A DNA stretch of 64,000 nt, taken from assembly GCA_965247175.1 (NCBI GenBank), contig OZ252006.1:3348001-3412000 (forward strand), read 5' to 3'. The stretch is from JANQMX01 sp965247175 (GTDB taxonomy: Bacteria > Pseudomonadota > Alphaproteobacteria > Kiloniellales > DSM-21159). The notes beneath the pieces were generated by a model. That model saw only the letters and a list, made by a program, of their open reading frames with translations. It ran no database searches and was not told where the DNA came from. Positions 26,744 to 36,954 of the stretch are shown here, in pieces (position 1 is the first letter of the stretch; every line of letters begins with the position of its first letter). Position numbers and translations under genes: made by a program.

Positions 26744-27471
26744 CAGCCTTGTCGGAACAGCCCAGGGACATGACGCCGCAGGCGCAGGACGAGCGCCGCG
26801 GCGGCGCGCGGCGCAAGGACTCGCGCCAGCGCCGCTGTGCCGTGACCCGCGTCCCGGGCACGCCCGACACGCTGCTGCGCTTCGCCGTGGCCCCCGACGG
26901 CCGCATCCTGCCGGACTTGCAGGAAAAGCTGCCCGGCCGCGGCATCTGGCTGGTGGCGCGCCGGGAGGTGCTGGAGAAGGCGCTGGCGAAAAAGCTCTTC
27001 TCCCGCGCGGCCAACGGCCCGGTCACGGCACCCGCCGACCTCGCCGATCAGGTGGCGGCCGGCTTGCGGCAACGCTGCCTCGAGCTCTTGTCCATGGCGC
27101 GGCGCGGCGGCCACGCCGTTTGCGGCCAACATAAGGTTCGGGCCTTGCTGGAACGGGGCGAGGCGGCCATCCTAATGCAGGCGCATGACGCGGCGGATGG
27201 CGGTAGGCGGCGGCTCGCGGCGCTGGGCAGCGGCCTTTGCGACGGGCTCTTGATCGACGAGAGCTTCACGGCGGAAGAGCTCGGGCGGCCGTTCGGGCGC
27301 GGCAGCTCTGTGCATGTGGCCGTTGCACAGAGTGGAATTGCCGTTAAGTTGCTGGGCGCTTTGCGCCGACTGAGAAGCTTTGAAGAACCCGCCGTCCCTT
27401 CGGGCGGCCCCCGCAAGCGCCGGAACCAGAGCGGACCGCAACCGCGCCCGCAAGCAGCCGGCAGTGAATAG
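26740..27471 (+). CDS. RNA-binding protein with YlxR and L7Ae-like domains
   Basis: Protein of 243 aa joining two domains. An N-terminal YlxR (DUF448) domain lies at about residues 30-105 (RRCAVTRVPG, LPGRGIWLVARREVLEKAL). A C-terminal L7Ae/L30e-like domain lies at about 110-205 (LELLSMARRGGHAVCGQHKVRALLERGEAAILMQAHDAAD). YlxR in other bacteria affects RNase P and transcription; the joined form is common in Alphaproteobacteria between nusA and infB. The tail is basic. Translationally coupled to nusA; infB begins 8 bp after its stop. Confidence 0.9.
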   Translation: MTALSEQPRDMTPQAQDERRGGARRKDSRQRRCAVTRVPGTPDTLLRFAVAPDGRILPDLQEKLPGRGIWLVARREVLEKALAKKLFSRAANGPVTAPADLADQVAAGLRQRCLELLSMARRGGHAVCGQHKVRALLERGEAAILMQAHDAADGGRRRLAALGSGLCDGLLIDESFTAEELGRPFGRGSSVHVAVAQSGIAVKLLGALRRLRSFEEPAVPSGGPRKRRNQSGPQPRPQAAGSE

Positions 27472-27479
27472 CGACGGTA

Positions 27480-30056
27480 ATGACGACGACCAAGGATAAA
27501 GAGACGACCAAGAAGCCGCTGACGCTCAACCGGCCCAAGAAGCTGGAGCTGAGCAAGACGGTCGAAGGCGGCCAGGTTCGGCAGAGCTTCAGTCATGGCC
27601 GCACCAAGACGGTGCAGGTCGAGGTCAAGCGCAAGCGCACCTACAAGGCGGGCGCCAGCGGGCGCTTGTCGGAGGTCAAGGAGAGCGACAAGCCGCTCGT
27701 CGAGCCGGAGGTCGCGGCGCCGGAGGCACCGCCGAGCCTGGACGTCAAGCAGGACAACCTGACGAACGCCGAGCGCGAAGCGCGGGCGCGGGCCATCGAG
27801 CGGGCCGAAGCCGAGCGCGAGACCCGCGAGATAGAGCGCGAGGCGCACGAGAAGCGGCTGGCCGAAGAGGAAGCCGAGCGGCAGCAGCGCAAGGCGGAAG
27901 AGCAGCAGCGCCTGGCCGAGGAAGAAGAGCGCCGCAAGTCCGTCGAAGCCGAGATGCGTCGGCGTGAGGAGGAGCAGGAGCGCGCCCGTGTCGAGGCCGA
28001 ACAGGCCAAGGTCGCGGAGGAGACCCGCGCCAAGGCGCCTGACAGCGCGCGGGAGGCCCCGGCCGCCCCAACCGCCAAGGAAGAGGCGCCCGAGCGCGGC
28101 AAGCGCGGCAAGGGCGACGCCAAGCCGGCCGGCCGCGGCAAGGGCGAACCGCGCCGCCGCGAAGGCAAGCTGACCATTTCCCGCGCCCTGCAGGACGACG
28201 AGGACGGCGGCATCCGCGCGCCCTCCGTCGCCGCCCTGAAGCGCAAGCGCGAACGCGAGAAGCAACGGGCCCGCGAGGCGCTGCAACAAGGAACCAAGGT
28301 CGTGCGTGATGTGGTCGTGCCTGAGGCCATCACCGTCCAGGAGCTGGCCAACCGCATGGCCGAGCGCGGCGGTGAGGTGGTCAAGACGCTGATGAAGCTG
28401 GGCGTCATGGCGACCATCAACCAGGTGATCGACGCCGACACCGCCGAACTGGTGGTCGAGGAGTTCGGCCACCGCATCAAGCGCGTCTCCGAGCAGGATA
28501 TCGAGATCGGCCTGAAGGGCGAAGACGACGACTCGGCGGAGATGCAGCCGCGGCCGCCGGTGGTCACCATCATGGGCCACGTCGACCACGGCAAGACGTC
28601 GCTGTTGGATGCCATCCGCGCCACCGACGTCGCGACGCACGAAGCGGGCGGCATCACCCAGCACATCGGCGCCTATCAGGTGCGCCTGAAGTCGGGCGAC
28701 CGCATCACCTTCGTCGACACCCCGGGCCACGCCGCCTTCGGTGAGATGCGGGCGCGCGGCGCCAACGTCACCGATATCGTGGTGCTGGTGGTTGCTGCCG
28801 ACGACAGCATCATGGCCCAGACCGAGGAGGCGATCAGCCACGCCAAGGCGGCCGAAGTGCCGATCATCGTGGCGATCAATAAGATCGATAAGCCCGACGC
28901 CAATCCCGAAAAGGTCAAGACCGACCTGCTGCAGCACGAGCTGGTGCCGGAAGACATGGGCGGTGAGATCATCTGCGTGCCGGTCTCGGCGGTCAGCGGC
29001 GAGGGGCTGGAGGCGCTGGAAGAAGCCATCCTGCTGCAGGCCGAGCTGCTCGAGCTCAAGGCCAATCCCAAGCGTCGCGCCGAAGGCACCACCATCGAGG
29101 CGAAGGTCGAGCAGGGCCGCGGCTCGGTTGCCACGGTGCTCATCCAGCGCGGCACCCTGCGGCTCGGCGACATCTTCGTCGCCGGCAGCTATTCGGGCCG
29201 CGTGCGCGCCCTGCTCAATGAGCGCGGCGAGAGCGTCAAGACCGCCGGCCCCGGCGAGCCCGTCGAGGTGCTCGGCCTGAGCGGCACGCCGGAAGCCGGC
29301 GACGAGCTGATCGTCGTCGAGGACGAGGCGCGCGCCCGCGAGGTGGCCGAATTCCGCGCCGAGAAACGGCGCCAGACCGATCTGGCCGCCTCCGGCCGCG
29401 GCACGCTCGAGCAGATGCTGAGCAAGATCAAGGAAGGCGAGGCCGTCTCCCTGCCCGTGGTCGTCAAATCCGACGTGCACGGCTCGTTGGAGGCGATCAA
29501 CGGCGCCCTGGAGAAGCTCGGCAACGACGAGGTCAATGTCCGGGTGCTGCACTCGGCCGTCGGCGGCGTCAACGAGTCCGACGTGACGCTCGCGCGGGCG
29601 TCCGAGGCGCTGATCATCGCCTTCAACGTGCGCGCCAACGCCCAGGCCCGCGACTTGGCGCGGCGCGACGGCGTCGAGATCCGCTACTACTCGATCATCT
29701 ACGAGGTGATCGACGAGGTTAAGTCGGCGCTCGAAGGCATGCTTTCGCCGGACCAGAACGAGGAGTTCCTGGGCTACGCCGAGATCCGCGAGGTCTTCAA
29801 CATCACCAAGGTCGGCAAGGTCGCCGGCTGCATGGTGACGGAAGGCAAGGTGAAGCGCGGCGCCGGCGTGCGTCTCTTGCGCGACGACGTGGTGATCCAT
29901 CAAGGCAAGCTGAAGACCCTGCGCCGCTTCAAGGACGAGGTCCGCGAGGTCCAGCAGGGCTACGAATGCGGCATGGCCTTCGAGAACTACCAGGACATCC
30001 AGGTCGGCGACCGCATCGAATGCTACGAGGTGGTGGAGGTCGCGCGGACCCTTTAA
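27480..30056 (+). CDS. infB: Translation initiation factor IF-2
   Basis: GTPase of 858 aa that brings initiator tRNA to the 30S subunit. A long, highly charged Glu/Arg/Ala-rich N-terminal region (about 1-270) precedes the IF2_N domain (ITVQELANRM). The G domain has G1 GHVDHGKTSLLDAIR, G3 DTPGHAAF and G4 NKIDKP. Domains II-IV follow, with SAVGGVNESDVTLA near residue 700. The N-terminal region was the longest repetitive-looking coding segment seen but is normal for the factor. Confidence 0.97.
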   Translation: MTTTKDKETTKKPLTLNRPKKLELSKTVEGGQVRQSFSHGRTKTVQVEVKRKRTYKAGASGRLSEVKESDKPLVEPEVAAPEAPPSLDVKQDNLTNAEREARARAIERAEAERETREIEREAHEKRLAEEEAERQQRKAEEQQRLAEEEERRKSVEAEMRRREEEQERARVEAEQAKVAEETRAKAPDSAREAPAAPTAKEEAPERGKRGKGDAKPAGRGKGEPRRREGKLTISRALQDDEDGGIRAPSVAALKRKREREKQRAREALQQGTKVVRDVVVPEAITVQELANRMAERGGEVVKTLMKLGVMATINQVIDADTAELVVEEFGHRIKRVSEQDIEIGLKGEDDDSAEMQPRPPVVTIMGHVDHGKTSLLDAIRATDVATHEAGGITQHIGAYQVRLKSGDRITFVDTPGHAAFGEMRARGANVTDIVVLVVAADDSIMAQTEEAISHAKAAEVPIIVAINKIDKPDANPEKVKTDLLQHELVPEDMGGEIICVPVSAVSGEGLEALEEAILLQAELLELKANPKRRAEGTTIEAKVEQGRGSVATVLIQRGTLRLGDIFVAGSYSGRVRALLNERGESVKTAGPGEPVEVLGLSGTPEAGDELIVVEDEARAREVAEFRAEKRRQTDLAASGRGTLEQMLSKIKEGEAVSLPVVVKSDVHGSLEAINGALEKLGNDEVNVRVLHSAVGGVNESDVTLARASEALIIAFNVRANAQARDLARRDGVEIRYYSIIYEVIDEVKSALEGMLSPDQNEEFLGYAEIREVFNITKVGKVAGCMVTEGKVKRGAGVRLLRDDVVIHQGKLKTLRRFKDEVREVQQGYECGMAFENYQDIQVGDRIECYEVVEVARTL

Positions 30057-30104
30057 AGGCGCTCAAGCCGCCCGTCCGCCGCCGCCTTCTTGGAGGCCGG
30101 AATC

Positions 30105-30551
30105 GTGAGTCGTAGCCGTGGAAAAGCGCCCAGCCAGCGTCAGCTGAGGGTCGGCGAAGAGATTCGCCACAGCTTGGCGCGCATCCTGATGGAAGAGGAT
30201 CTGCATCAGCCGGAGCTGGCTGACCTCACCATCACCGTGACCGAGGTGCGGATGAGCCCCGACCTCAAGAACGCCACGGTCTTCGTCACACCCTTGGGCG
30301 GCAAGAGCATGGCGGCGGCGGTCGAGGGCCTGCGCAAGGCCATGCCCTTCCTGCGCCATACCCTGGCCAGCCACCTCAACCTGCGCTTCACCCCGCGGCT
30401 CAGCTTCCAGGCCGACCGCTCCTTCGATGAGGCCGAACGCATCGGCGCCCTGCTGCGCCACGAACGGGTGCGGCACGACATCGAAAGCGACGACGGCGTC
30501 CCAGAGGACAACCCCTCTCAGGAAGACGAGGAGGTGAGCCGTGGCCCGTAG
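30105..30551 (+). CDS. rbfA: 30S ribosome-binding factor RbfA
   Basis: Cold-shock associated 30S maturation factor, 148 aa, with a KH-like fold. RQLRVGEEIRHSLARILMEED near the start, ITVTEVRMSPDLKNATVFVTPLGG in the middle and FTPRLSFQADRSFDEAERIGALL are characteristic. GTG at 30105 follows TTGGAGG; the TTG at 30090 is part of that ribosome-binding site. The 3' end overlaps the truB start by 11 bp. Confidence 0.94.
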   Translation: MSRSRGKAPSQRQLRVGEEIRHSLARILMEEDLHQPELADLTITVTEVRMSPDLKNATVFVTPLGGKSMAAAVEGLRKAMPFLRHTLASHLNLRFTPRLSFQADRSFDEAERIGALLRHERVRHDIESDDGVPEDNPSQEDEEVSRGP

Positions 30552-31467
30552 GCGCAAGGGCCAGGCGATCAGCGGCTGGCTGATCATCGACAAGCCGGCG
30601 GGCATGACCTCGACCGAGGTGGTCAACCGCGCCCGCCGCATCCTCGATGCCCAGAAGGCCGGGCACGGCGGCACGCTCGACCCGCTGGCAACCGGCGTGC
30701 TGCCGCTGGCCTTCGGCGAGGCCACCAAGACGGTGTCCTATGTCATGGAAGGCGACAAGACCTATCGCTTCACCGTGCGCTGGGGCCAGGCGACCGACAC
30801 CGACGACAGCGAAGGCAAGGTCGTCGCTGAGGACCCGAAGCGGCCCGACAAGGAAGAAATCGAGGCGCTGCTCCCCAAGTTCGAAGGCGAGATCGAGCAG
30901 GTGCCGCCGGCTTACTCCGCCATCAAGGTGGCCGGCCAGCGCGCCTACGACCTGGCACGCGAGGGCGAGACCGTCGAGCTCAAGCCGCGGACGGTCTTCA
31001 TCGAATGGATGGAGCTGGTCGACCGCCCCGACGAGGACCATGCGGTCTTCGAGGTCGGCTGCGGCAAGGGCACCTACATGCGCAGTCTGGCGCGCGATTT
31101 TGGCAAGGCCCTGAGCTGCCACGGCCACGTCTCGGCGCTGCGCCGCCTGGCCGTCGGCCCTTTCCGCGAAGAGGATGCGATTTCGCTGGACTATCTGGAG
31201 GAGCTCGCGCAGAGTGCGCGCGCTGCGGAAGCCCTGCTTCCGGTGGAGACCGCGCTGGACGGCATCCCGGCGTTGGCCTTGACCGACATGGAAGCGAGCA
31301 AGCTGCGAAGCGGCCAGGCCATTTCAATGCTGGCCCGCAACAACGCAGAACGGATCCGCGGCTTCGAGAATGGGGATGTTCTCTGTGCCATGGCTGCGGG
31401 CAAGCTTGTTGCCATATCGCGGCTGGAAGCCGGAGAAATCCGTCCCCTTCGAGTCATCAACCTTTGA
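30541..31467 (+). CDS. truB: tRNA pseudouridine(55) synthase TruB
   Basis: Pseudouridine synthase of 308 aa acting on U55 in the tRNA T-loop. The catalytic aspartate D47 lies in GHGGTLDPLATGVLPL. GWLIIDKPAGMTS at the start and YSAIKVAGQRAYDLAREGE follow the family pattern, and a PUA-like C-terminal part is present. GTG start at 30541 within the end of rbfA. rpsO follows 22 bp after the stop. Confidence 0.96.
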   Translation: MARRRKGQAISGWLIIDKPAGMTSTEVVNRARRILDAQKAGHGGTLDPLATGVLPLAFGEATKTVSYVMEGDKTYRFTVRWGQATDTDDSEGKVVAEDPKRPDKEEIEALLPKFEGEIEQVPPAYSAIKVAGQRAYDLAREGETVELKPRTVFIEWMELVDRPDEDHAVFEVGCGKGTYMRSLARDFGKALSCHGHVSALRRLAVGPFREEDAISLDYLEELAQSARAAEALLPVETALDGIPALALTDMEASKLRSGQAISMLARNNAERIRGFENGDVLCAMAAGKLVAISRLEAGEIRPLRVINL

Positions 31468-31489
31468 GATGCCGCGGAGATAAAGAAAC

Positions 31490-31759
31490 ATGTCCATCAC
31501 TGCCGAGCGCAAGACAGAGCTCGTCAAGGAGTTCGCCCGGTCCGAAGGCGACACGGGCTCCCCCGAGGTTCAGGTCGCCATTTTGACCGAGCGGATCCGG
31601 AACCTCACCGAGCATATGCGCGAGCATAAGCACGACTTCCACTCCCGCCGCGGCCTTCTGGTCATGGTGGGGCAGCGTCGTCGTCTGCTCGACTACCTGA
31701 AGAAGAAGGAACAGGGTCGCTACGACAGCCTGATCCAGCAGTTGGGGCTGCGCCGCTGA
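31490..31759 (+). CDS. rpsO: 30S ribosomal protein S15
   Basis: Primary 16S rRNA-binding protein, 89 aa, full family length, with GDTGSPEVQVAILTERI, HKHDFHSRRGLLVMVGQRRRLLDYL and a C-terminal IQQLGLRR. It sits between truB and pnp as in most proteobacteria. The 224-bp gap to pnp (31760-31983) shows no gene or clear terminator. Confidence 0.97.
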   Translation: MSITAERKTELVKEFARSEGDTGSPEVQVAILTERIRNLTEHMREHKHDFHSRRGLLVMVGQRRRLLDYLKKKEQGRYDSLIQQLGLRR

Positions 31760-31983
31760 TTTCCGGCGGACGGGCCCTGCAGCGCGAGACGCGGGCGATG
31801 CGCAGTCGCTTCCCCGGCCTTGTCTCCGCGCGGCTTCCGATCACCTTCTTAGTATCTGCAGGCGCGGCCAAGAGCCGGGTGGCGCCTGTCATGAGCCGGG
31901 CCGACGGAAGAGGCACGCGTGCCGTGCTTCCTGCGTGGGTCCGGTCTGCCAATCGACGGCTCGCTCAAGAGAGAAAGTAGACC

Positions 31984-34101
<2,118 letters not shown>

Positions 34102-34105
34102 TCTA

Positions 34106-34124
34106 AGGGCAGCCAAGCTGCCCT
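34106..34124 (+). other. Hairpin immediately downstream of pnp
   Basis: AGGGCAGC / GCTGCCCT, perfect 8-bp stem with loop CAA, five bases after the pnp stop. No T-run follows; it could protect the mRNA 3' end. Confidence 0.55.
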
Positions 34125-34208
34125 CGGCACCGGCCCACACCCCCACCCGGCCAACCCACTAGGGTACCATGGCATGGGTTGGCCGGGTGGGGGTGTGGGC
34201 CGGTACCG
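34125..34208. repeat. Very long inverted repeat (34-bp arms), second copy
   Basis: Arms 34125-34158 and 34175-34208 are inverse complements at 33 of 34 positions, with a 16-nt loop. Its core CCCACACCCCCACCCGGCC is the same as in the giant hairpin at 10271-10352. It follows the pnp-end hairpin directly. Confidence 0.9.
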
Positions 34209-34320
34209 TATTGCGCGGCAGCGCAAGAAACAGAGTAACGGCTGCCATGCCCGATAAGCTTGGCAGCCGCTTTTCTTTGCCCGCTACCGTGTGGACCGGA
34301 GTTCAGCGGGAGGGCAGTCC

Positions 34321-34791
34321 ATGCAGGAAAGCGATCAAGCCTTCGACGAGCGGCTGTGCCGCGTCATCGCCCAGGCCGACACGGAGTTCTACGACCAGGA
34401 TTATCTCTGGCAGGCCATGGCGGATGGCGAGGCGGCGAGAGCAGACGCTCTGGCCTGCGTGAGAGACGGCGCCGCCTGGCATCAATTCGTTCCGGCAGAG
34501 CCGGGTTCGGGCGAGGCTGGGCGCTTCAAGGTGGTCTGCTTCCGCTTTGCCGAGGATGGCCCAAGCGCCATCGGCTTCGTGGCATGGCTGCATTCCCACC
34601 TGCGGACGATGGGCCGCACTGGCGCGATCGTCATTTGCGGGAAGGACGCACGCGACTCGGCCCGGCTGTTCGAGGTCTGTCAGGGCGCCATGGACTATTG
34701 GGCCTGCCCGGTCGGCGCCACCGGCGACCGCTTCTTGAGCGTCATCAAGACGCTGATCGAGCGCGGCGAAGCGCTTGGTCCGGCGGCGTAG
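34321..34791 (+). CDS. Hypothetical protein (possibly DUF6196-like)
   Basis: Soluble protein of 156 aa with no membrane segment or signal. Visible features are EFYDQDYLWQAM near the start, GFVAWLHSHLRTMGRTGAIVICGKDAR in the middle, and GAMDYWACPVGATGDRFLSVIKTLI. The layout suggests a small alpha/beta domain. I recall a similar pattern in DUF6196 proteins but am not sure. ATG at 34321 follows GGGAGGGC. Function unknown. Confidence 0.75.
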   Translation: MQESDQAFDERLCRVIAQADTEFYDQDYLWQAMADGEAARADALACVRDGAAWHQFVPAEPGSGEAGRFKVVCFRFAEDGPSAIGFVAWLHSHLRTMGRTGAIVICGKDARDSARLFEVCQGAMDYWACPVGATGDRFLSVIKTLIERGEALGPAA

Positions 34792-34860
34792 GGCCCGCCC
34801 GTCACCGGCCGGCGGGCCGACGGTATCCTAGGCCCGGTCGCGCGTGCTAGGGGGTGGGAG

Positions 34861-35598
34861 ATGGAGCTTCCCAAGATCATCGGGCATCGGGGTGCGGCGG
34901 CCCACGCCCCGGAGAATACCCTGGCCAGCCTGCGCAAGGCGGCGGCCTTGGGGGTGGCTTGGGTCGAGTTCGACGTCATGCTGACCCAGGATCGGGTCCC
35001 GGTGATGCACCACGACTACGACCTCACGCGCACCACCGGCTTCGCCCAAGCCGTCGCCCAAACGCCCTACCATCACTTGAGCGCGCTGGACGCTGGCCGC
35101 TGGTTTCACGGCGACTTCGAAGGCGAGGTGATCCCGACCCTCGGCCAGGTCTTCCTGCTCCTGGCCGAGCTCGGCCTCGGCGCCAACGTGGAGATCAAGC
35201 CGGCGCCGGGCCGCGAACGCGAGACGGCGGAGGTCGCCGTTGCGGAGCTGCAGCGAAGCTGGCCGGCGCAATTGCCGCCGCCCCTGATCAGCAGCTTTCG
35301 GGAGACCTGCCTGGAGGTCGCGCAGGCCCTGGCGCCGGAGATCGCCCGCGGCCATCTCTTCGAAGCGGTCCCGCCGGACTGGCAGGAACGCGCCGGGCGC
35401 CTCGACTGCTACAGCGTCCACGCCCGTGAAGACCTCCTGGACGGGGAGACCATTGCGGAGCTGCGCAACGCCGGCTATCGCGCGCTGGCCTATACGGTCA
35501 ACGACCCGGAGCGCGCGGTCCTCCTCGACGGCTGGGGCATCGACGCGATCATCACCGACGACCCACCGGCCATCGCAAAGGCGCTGGGCCTGGACTGA
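34861..35598 (+). CDS. Glycerophosphodiester phosphodiesterase (UgpQ-like)
   Basis: Cytoplasmic GDPD-family TIM-barrel enzyme, 245 aa, hydrolysing glycerophosphodiesters to glycerol-3-phosphate and alcohol. IIGHRGAAAHAPENTLASLRKA, VEFDVMLTQDRVPVMHHD (metal and catalytic residues) and VNVEIKP-type block (GANVEIKPAPG) are present. The C-terminal GYRALAYTVND...DAIITDDP is typical. No signal peptide, which suggests the cytosolic UgpQ class rather than periplasmic GlpQ. Confidence 0.93.
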   Translation: MELPKIIGHRGAAAHAPENTLASLRKAAALGVAWVEFDVMLTQDRVPVMHHDYDLTRTTGFAQAVAQTPYHHLSALDAGRWFHGDFEGEVIPTLGQVFLLLAELGLGANVEIKPAPGRERETAEVAVAELQRSWPAQLPPPLISSFRETCLEVAQALAPEIARGHLFEAVPPDWQERAGRLDCYSVHAREDLLDGETIAELRNAGYRALAYTVNDPERAVLLDGWGIDAIITDDPPAIAKALGLD

Positions 35599-35666
35599 CC
35601 AAGCAGAACCGGGTCGCTTCGTCTTGTCGTATCAAAGGTAGCAACGGCGCGGAACGGAGAGCCCCC

Positions 35667-36041
35667 ATGGCAAAGACAGTCCTCTTGATCGGTTGGCACC
35701 CCGACGTGGTGAACTATGAGAAGTGGCCGGATCTAACGCCGGAGAAGCTGGCGCGCGGTTTGGAGGCGGAGCGTGCCAACCTGACCGACCTGGGGATCGA
35801 CGCCAGTTGGCTGCTGATCAGGGACGCGGAGAGCGGCGCGAAAGACCTCGCCGACAGGCTATCCGGGGAACGCTACGACGTGGTGCTGATCGGGGCCGGC
35901 GTGCGCAAGGACGACGACCACTTCCTGGTCTTCGAACGGCTGGTCAACATCATCCACGAGCATGCCCCGCAGGCGCGCATCGCCTTCAATACCAACCCCT
36001 CAGATACCGCCGCCGCCATTCAGCGCTGGATTGCTGCATAG
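35667..36041 (+). CDS. Hypothetical Rossmann-like protein
   Basis: Small soluble protein of 124 aa starting KTVLLIGWHPDVVNYEKWP. A beta-strand, helix, then YDVVLIGAGVRKDDDHFLVFERLVNIIHEHAP and RIAFNTNPSDTAAAIQRW suggest a three-layer alpha/beta fold. A GIGVR-like turn followed by an acidic DDDHF could be an active site, but I do not recognise the family. It has its own spacing from the phosphodiesterase gene (68 bp) and converges with the binding-protein gene. Confidence 0.75.
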   Translation: MAKTVLLIGWHPDVVNYEKWPDLTPEKLARGLEAERANLTDLGIDASWLLIRDAESGAKDLADRLSGERYDVVLIGAGVRKDDDHFLVFERLVNIIHEHAPQARIAFNTNPSDTAAAIQRWIAA

Positions 36042-36043
36042 GC

Positions 36044-36838
36044 TCACTCCACCGGAGCGGGCTCCAAGCCGTAGCTCCGGATGATCTTCTGCGCTTCGCC
36101 ACTTTCGAAAAGCGCCTGCCACGCCGCATCGAAACGGTCGAGCAAGGCCTGGTCCGCAAAGCTTCGGGTGAAGCCGGCATAGTAGAAGATGCCCTGATGC
36201 CCGCCGGCGTAGTGCACCTTGCCCTCCAAGCCCTCGCCTTTGAGGATCTGACGCCCGCGGTCCCGATTGGAGTAGACCGCATCGAGGCGGCCGGCGGCGA
36301 GCTTGCGGAAGCCCGACGCATCATCGGGCCGCTCATCGATCTCGATCGGCACGAGGCCCTGCGCCAGCATCTCCTCGCGAATGCCCTGGAGCTGCGTCGC
36401 CGTGTTGGAGGGCGCGAAGACGCCGATGCGCAAACCCTGGAGCTGGGCAATGTCGGAGAAATCCAGCGCGTCGTCCGCCTTCACGAAGACGCCGTACTCG
36501 GTGCGGAAGTGCGGCGGCGTAAAGCGTATCCACTCTTCCCGCTTGGGATTGCGCCCGATGACCATCATGCCGTCGGCATCGCCGTTCTTCATCAGCTCCT
36601 GGGCACGCCGCCAGGGATAGATGTCATAGCTGCAGTCGAGCTCCACCGCCGCGCAGACAGCTGCGATGATGTCGCGGCCCGGTCCCGCGACCTGCTGGTT
36701 CTCGCCATAGATGAAGGGCGCGAACTCGAGGGTCACGAAACGTATCTTATCGGCGGCGGCCGCGGGCGCCACGAGCCAGGCGGCCAGAAGCAGGCCGGAT
36801 AAGAGCGTTGGACGTTGGCTTGATAGCAAGGCGCGCAT
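36044..36838 (-). CDS. Periplasmic solute-binding protein (SBP_bac_3 type), orphan
   Basis: Type II periplasmic binding protein of 264 aa with a signal peptide (about 1-28, ending PAAAA). Sequence blocks: RFVTLEFAPFIYGENQQVAGPGRDIIAAVCAAVELDCSYDIYPWRRAQELMKNGDADGMMVIGRNPKRE, then GVFAPSNTA and a C-terminal AWQALFESGEAQKIIRSYGL. The fold usually binds amino acids or related polar compounds. No ABC permease or ATPase gene is adjacent. It is divergent from a membrane cyclase gene, 116 bp apart, raising the possibility that it feeds that sensor. Confidence 0.88.
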   Translation of the reverse strand: MRALLSSQRPTLLSGLLLAAWLVAPAAAADKIRFVTLEFAPFIYGENQQVAGPGRDIIAAVCAAVELDCSYDIYPWRRAQELMKNGDADGMMVIGRNPKREEWIRFTPPHFRTEYGVFVKADDALDFSDIAQLQGLRIGVFAPSNTATQLQGIREEMLAQGLVPIEIDERPDDASGFRKLAAGRLDAVYSNRDRGRQILKGEGLEGKVHYAGGHQGIFYYAGFTRSFADQALLDRFDAAWQALFESGEAQKIIRSYGLEPAPVE

Positions 36839-36954
36839 GGCTTGCCTCCACCCCCAAGATGGCCGTCATCGCGTCGCGGATGCGGTGCGGGCATTAGAGC
36901 CGAGGGGAATCCTGTCACGCAATAACATAGACGAACGTCCGGTGGTCCGCTTTG

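Noticed and set aside
27048..29903. Very long open frame (951 codons) antisense to infB
   Set aside because: It mirrors a high-GC gene with strong codon bias; its translation is low-complexity Leu/His/Asp/Gly text with no family features, while the sense strand is clear IF-2.
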